64,000 nucleotides of DNA. Origin: G963923945 sp965199175 (lineage in GTDB: Bacteria; Pseudomonadota; Alphaproteobacteria; G963923945). The stretch spans positions 310,001 through 374,000 of the forward strand of contig OZ240684.1 in assembly GCA_965199175.1 (NCBI GenBank). Direction: 5' to 3'. The notes under the pieces were generated by a model. It searched no databases, was not told the origin of the DNA, and saw nothing but the letters and a program-made list of their open reading frames with translations. Below, piece by piece: positions 61,426 through 64,000 of this stretch (positions are counted from its first letter, which is position 1; every line of letters begins with the position of its first letter). Made by a program: the position numbers and the translations under genes.

Positions 61426-62616
61426 TTATTCCTGAGAGTTGTTTGCGGAGCGATAATGGTGGACACTCAGGAGGATGCCTCCGGTTGCGGCTAAAGCAGC
61501 CATGACCATAAAAGCGATCCCCACATTCTGGCCAAAAAGCCAACCGGCAACGATTGTCGATGCTCCCATGAAAGCACCCATCGCCAGAGAAGAATAGATT
61601 CCCTGAGCACTGGCAACGGTGCCATGGGGTGCATGATCAGCGATGTAGCGCATGGTCGCCAGATGGGTGGCGGCAAATGTCAGAGCATGGAGAGATTGCA
61701 GAATGATCAGAGCAGTGAGATGATCGGTTAGTCCCAGCCCGCTCCAGCGGATGATGCCGGCCAGAGCAGAAAGCCCCAGCAATCCCGATGGTTTGATGCG
61801 CCGGAGTATTGTTCCACCCAAAGCGAATAAAATAATCTCAGCAATCACCCCTTCGGCCCATAACGCTCCAATCGTGAATTCGGAATAACCGACAGCCTGC
61901 CAATGTAAGGTGGCAAAGCCATAATAGGCTGCATGGCTGGCCTGAATGAGGCTGGCACAGATGATGAAAAGCACCAGGCCGGGTGTGGCGATTGCCTGTG
62001 ATAAGGGGTTGGTGGTGGTTGTTTGCGCAGGCTGGATTTCAGGGAGAAAAAAGCACACGCATGCCAGAATCAACACGCCACCAAGGATGGACCAATAAAT
62101 GCTGTCCGGGCCGGATATATCGACCCATCCACCCCCGCCAATCACCGCGATGATAAAGGAGAGAGAGCCCCACAGCCGCAATGATCCATAGTTGAGATTA
62201 TGTTTATCGGCTACAGCCAGAGCGACACTCTCACTTAAGGGAAATTTGCCGGAAAACAATGCTGAAGATACAATGGTTAAGGGAACCAGGGCCCAGAAGG
62301 TTTCGACAAACCAAAATGCCGCAATGACCGGAATATTGCCTAATCCGAGGATGATCATCACAGATCGGGGACCATGCCGGTCAGCATTCCGGGTGACGAT
62401 GGCATTGGTGATCAGCTTGGTCCACAGACCGATACCGACCAACAGACCAATTTCCTCTACGGATAATCCCCGGCTTGCCAGCCAAACCGGCCAGAATGGC
62501 AGATAAACCCCCACGACCGCGAATTGGGCGCCGTAAAAAACAGCCAGCCGAACCGCAACACTTTTGCTGTGAGCTTTGTTCTGAGGTTTTGTCTCACAAG
62601 GAGGGGGACTGGTCAT
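61426..62616 (-). CDS. MFS transporter of the phenylpropionate-permease-like family
   Basis: 396 residues from the ATG at 62616; the longer frame translates a duplicated ATGACTGG-type leader. Twelve helices of a major facilitator. VAVRLAVFYGAQFAVVGVYL and LPFWPVWLASRGLSVEEIGL, followed by WTKLITNAIVTRNADRHG (loop 2-3), LFSGKFPLSESVALAVA and YGSLRLWGSLSFIIAV, match the MFS_1-like group that includes HcaT and other aromatic-acid or nucleoside transporters. Substrate unknown. Convergent with hisI. Confidence 0.85.
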   Translation of the reverse strand: MTSPPPCETKPQNKAHSKSVAVRLAVFYGAQFAVVGVYLPFWPVWLASRGLSVEEIGLLVGIGLWTKLITNAIVTRNADRHGPRSVMIILGLGNIPVIAAFWFVETFWALVPLTIVSSALFSGKFPLSESVALAVADKHNLNYGSLRLWGSLSFIIAVIGGGGWVDISGPDSIYWSILGGVLILACVCFFLPEIQPAQTTTTNPLSQAIATPGLVLFIICASLIQASHAAYYGFATLHWQAVGYSEFTIGALWAEGVIAEIILFALGGTILRRIKPSGLLGLSALAGIIRWSGLGLTDHLTALIILQSLHALTFAATHLATMRYIADHAPHGTVASAQGIYSSLAMGAFMGASTIVAGWLFGQNVGIAFMVMAALAATGGILLSVHHYRSANNSQE

Positions 62617-62745
62617 ATAATGACTGGTTATAAAGTGACTGGTTACACAATGAGTAATAAACGGGTGATGCGAGTCGGTGTTCAGGCAACCGGTGCGCAA
62701 TGATCACAAATAGCAATGATCACAAATAAATGTGGTCAATATCAT

Positions 62746-63606
62746 TCATCCGGAGCGGTGAATCGCATAAAGAGCCACCGCAGCAGCAGTGGAGACGCTG
62801 AGGCTATCGGGGGTTTCCGGTGTTTGGGGTTGCGGGGCTAACCGTGCCAGAAGATCACAAAATAGTGTCGTTAAGCGACGGAGTCCCCGGCCTTCTGCAC
62901 CGATGACCAGGGCTGATTTTTCGTATCCGCCAGCTGAGGTTATTTCCTGGTCACTTTCAGGGTCAAGACCGATGCACCAAAACCCGTCGGTCTGTAAGGT
63001 ACTAAGGGTCCGGGACAGATTGGCGACCCGGAACAGCGGGATTGCTTCCAGAGCCCCGGAAGCAGCCTTAGCCAGAGCGCCGCTTTCTGGTGGTGAATGA
63101 CGGTCTTGCATGATGACACCCACAGCTCCGAATACTGCTGCTGAGCGCAATACAGAGCCAACATGATGCGGGTCGGTTACCTGATCAAGGACAACCAGAC
63201 AGGCCCGATGCTGCTTTTTCCAGGTGGCGCGGGCCTGTTGCCAGTCCGGATTGGGGAGCGGGCGGGTTTCAAGAAGGATGCCCTGATGGACTGTTTGCGA
63301 ACCAAGCAGATGATTCAGCTCTGCCCGTTTGGTTACCCTCAGCGGGAGCTTCCCGGATACGCTATCGGAATTTTTATTGAGATACGTGTTGAGAGCATCG
63401 GCACCCTGTTCTGTTGTCAGGAGACTCAGATTCTCACGCTGAGGATTGCGGAGAGCGGCAACCACCGCATGCCAGCCATACAGATAGATGGGGGGTGTTG
63501 CTTTCCCGACCTGGCGATCATCTGAAAGGGACGTGTTTTTGGCCACAGTTTTACGCGCGGCAATTTTGTTTACAGCAACCGGATTGGATGATTTTCTGGC
63601 GGGCAT
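62746..63606 (-). CDS. rlmB: 23S rRNA 2'-O-methyltransferase RlmB
   Basis: 286 residues. SpoU/TrmH (SPOUT) knot enzyme: an N-terminal substrate-binding domain (YLYGWHAVVAALRNPQRE), then LVVLDQVTDPHHVGSVLRSA, QDRHSPPESGALAKAASGAL, and the knot motifs LVIGAEGRGLRRLT and LSVSTAAAVALYAIH. RlmB methylates G2251 of 23S rRNA. The first 35 residues are a basic extension. It is divergent from tRNA-Tyr, an arrangement common in alphaproteobacteria upstream of the tuf region. Confidence 0.93.
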   Translation of the reverse strand: MPARKSSNPVAVNKIAARKTVAKNTSLSDDRQVGKATPPIYLYGWHAVVAALRNPQRENLSLLTTEQGADALNTYLNKNSDSVSGKLPLRVTKRAELNHLLGSQTVHQGILLETRPLPNPDWQQARATWKKQHRACLVVLDQVTDPHHVGSVLRSAAVFGAVGVIMQDRHSPPESGALAKAASGALEAIPLFRVANLSRTLSTLQTDGFWCIGLDPESDQEITSAGGYEKSALVIGAEGRGLRRLTTLFCDLLARLAPQPQTPETPDSLSVSTAAAVALYAIHRSG

Positions 63607-63765
63607 TGTCTTTGACTGAGATATCTTTTATTCAATTTCGGCCTTTGTGAACCTTATGTAAATGGCTGGTGCTGATTTCAGCGAAAATTACCCGGCCTGA
63701 TATCGTGCGGATATCAGTTTTATAAAATCAGGTTGGGTAATCTTGGTTCGGGTTGATGTTTGGCG

Positions 63766-63794
63766 TTGACATCGACTACAGGATGCTCATATTT
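63766..63794 (+). promoter_or_regulatory. Probable sigma-70 promoter of tRNA-Tyr
   Basis: TTGACA (63766-63771), a perfect -35, then 17 bases to ATATTT (63789-63794). The inferred start would be about 30 bases before the tRNA. Confidence 0.55.
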
Positions 63795-63830
63795 CGCATT
63801 CTTTCTTCTGCCAAATCAACCAACGGATTC

Positions 63831-63916
63831 GGTGGGGTGGCCGAGTGGTTAAAGGCAGCAGACTGTAAATCTGCCGACATTAGTCTACGTAGGTTCGAAT
63901 CCTACCCCCACCACCA
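63831..63916 (+). tRNA. tRNA-Tyr (GTA)
   Basis: 86 bases including an encoded CCA. The acceptor GGTGGGG pairs with CCCCACC, discriminator A, then CCA. The anticodon stem-loop is CAGACTGTAAATCTG with GTA at 63865-63867. A long variable arm (class II) and the T-arm GTAGG-TTCGAAT-CCTAC are complete. The type II shape fits bacterial tRNA-Tyr. Confidence 0.97.
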
Positions 63917-64000
63917 CCGGGCGCAGACTTATTTACAGGGGATGCAAATGCCAGAACCACACCGGTACCCTTATGTAACGTTACATCTACCCTTAGAAGG

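Noticed and set aside
1..64000. CRISPR array
   Set aside because: Tandem repeats here are short, adjacent and without unique spacers; no cas-like gene was seen.

Overview
The window looks like chromosomal DNA of a free-living alphaproteobacterium, possibly a Rhodospirillales relative. Pointers are rlmB set head-to-head with tRNA-Tyr (in many alphaproteobacteria this continues into tRNA-Gly and tuf), a glnB-glnA pair, PPi-type phosphofructokinase, an AcuI-type reductase and an alphaproteobacterial-style Zur operator. Base composition looks moderate by eye and somewhat AT-richer in the 22-40 kb block; no composition was computed. No species name can be given.

Layout. 0.2-3.7 kb: secreted hydrolase, AcuI-like reductase and dihydroorotase-family hydrolase. 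3.7-6.9 kb: three glycosyltransferases (GT4, GT2, GT9) of LPS-core type. 7-10 kb: accessory patch with a HicA-like remnant, a beta-class DNA methyltransferase coupled to a winged-helix protein, and a frameshifted Lys/Arg-rich gene. 10.4-12.4 kb: glnB-glnA. 13-15.7 kb: a 57-residue membrane protein missed by usual length cut-offs, DoxX, a Fur/Zur regulator and a small Cys-ended protein. 15.8-21.6 kb: RND efflux pump with its adaptor, and a photolyase.

21.7-40.8 kb is a glycan island. Its left edge is a decayed large serine recombinase and its right edge a decayed mobile-element-type sigma factor. Inside are a methyltransferase, a GDP-mannose to GDP-6-deoxyhexose branch (gmd, rmd, C-methyltransferase), three very large multi-module glycosyltransferases (884, 1375 and 956 residues), an FkbM methyltransferase with a C-terminal extension, and a DUF6165-like protein. 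Together they suggest a methylated deoxyhexose-containing surface polymer or glycoprotein glycan.

41-49 kb: PPi-phosphofructokinase, a Nudix hydrolase and a complete dppABCDF-type peptide transporter. 48.5-52 kb: cysK, sseA and metC (sulfur amino acids). 52-55.5 kb: znuB and znuC divergent from znuA around a perfect Zur palindrome; ZnuA carries an exceptionally long Asp/His repeat loop, and the end of znuA is duplicated downstream. 56-58.4 kb: a DUF6973-like protein followed by an eight-helix membrane protein, an undescribed-looking pair. 58.6-60.7 kb: DUF4212 plus sodium:solute symporter. 61-64 kb: hisI, an MFS transporter, rlmB and tRNA-Tyr.

A recurring oddity is short imperfect tandem duplications (units of about 9-25 bp) beside gene ends throughout the window. 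They artificially lengthen several reading frames, so start codons were chosen by ribosome binding site and family alignment rather than by longest frame.
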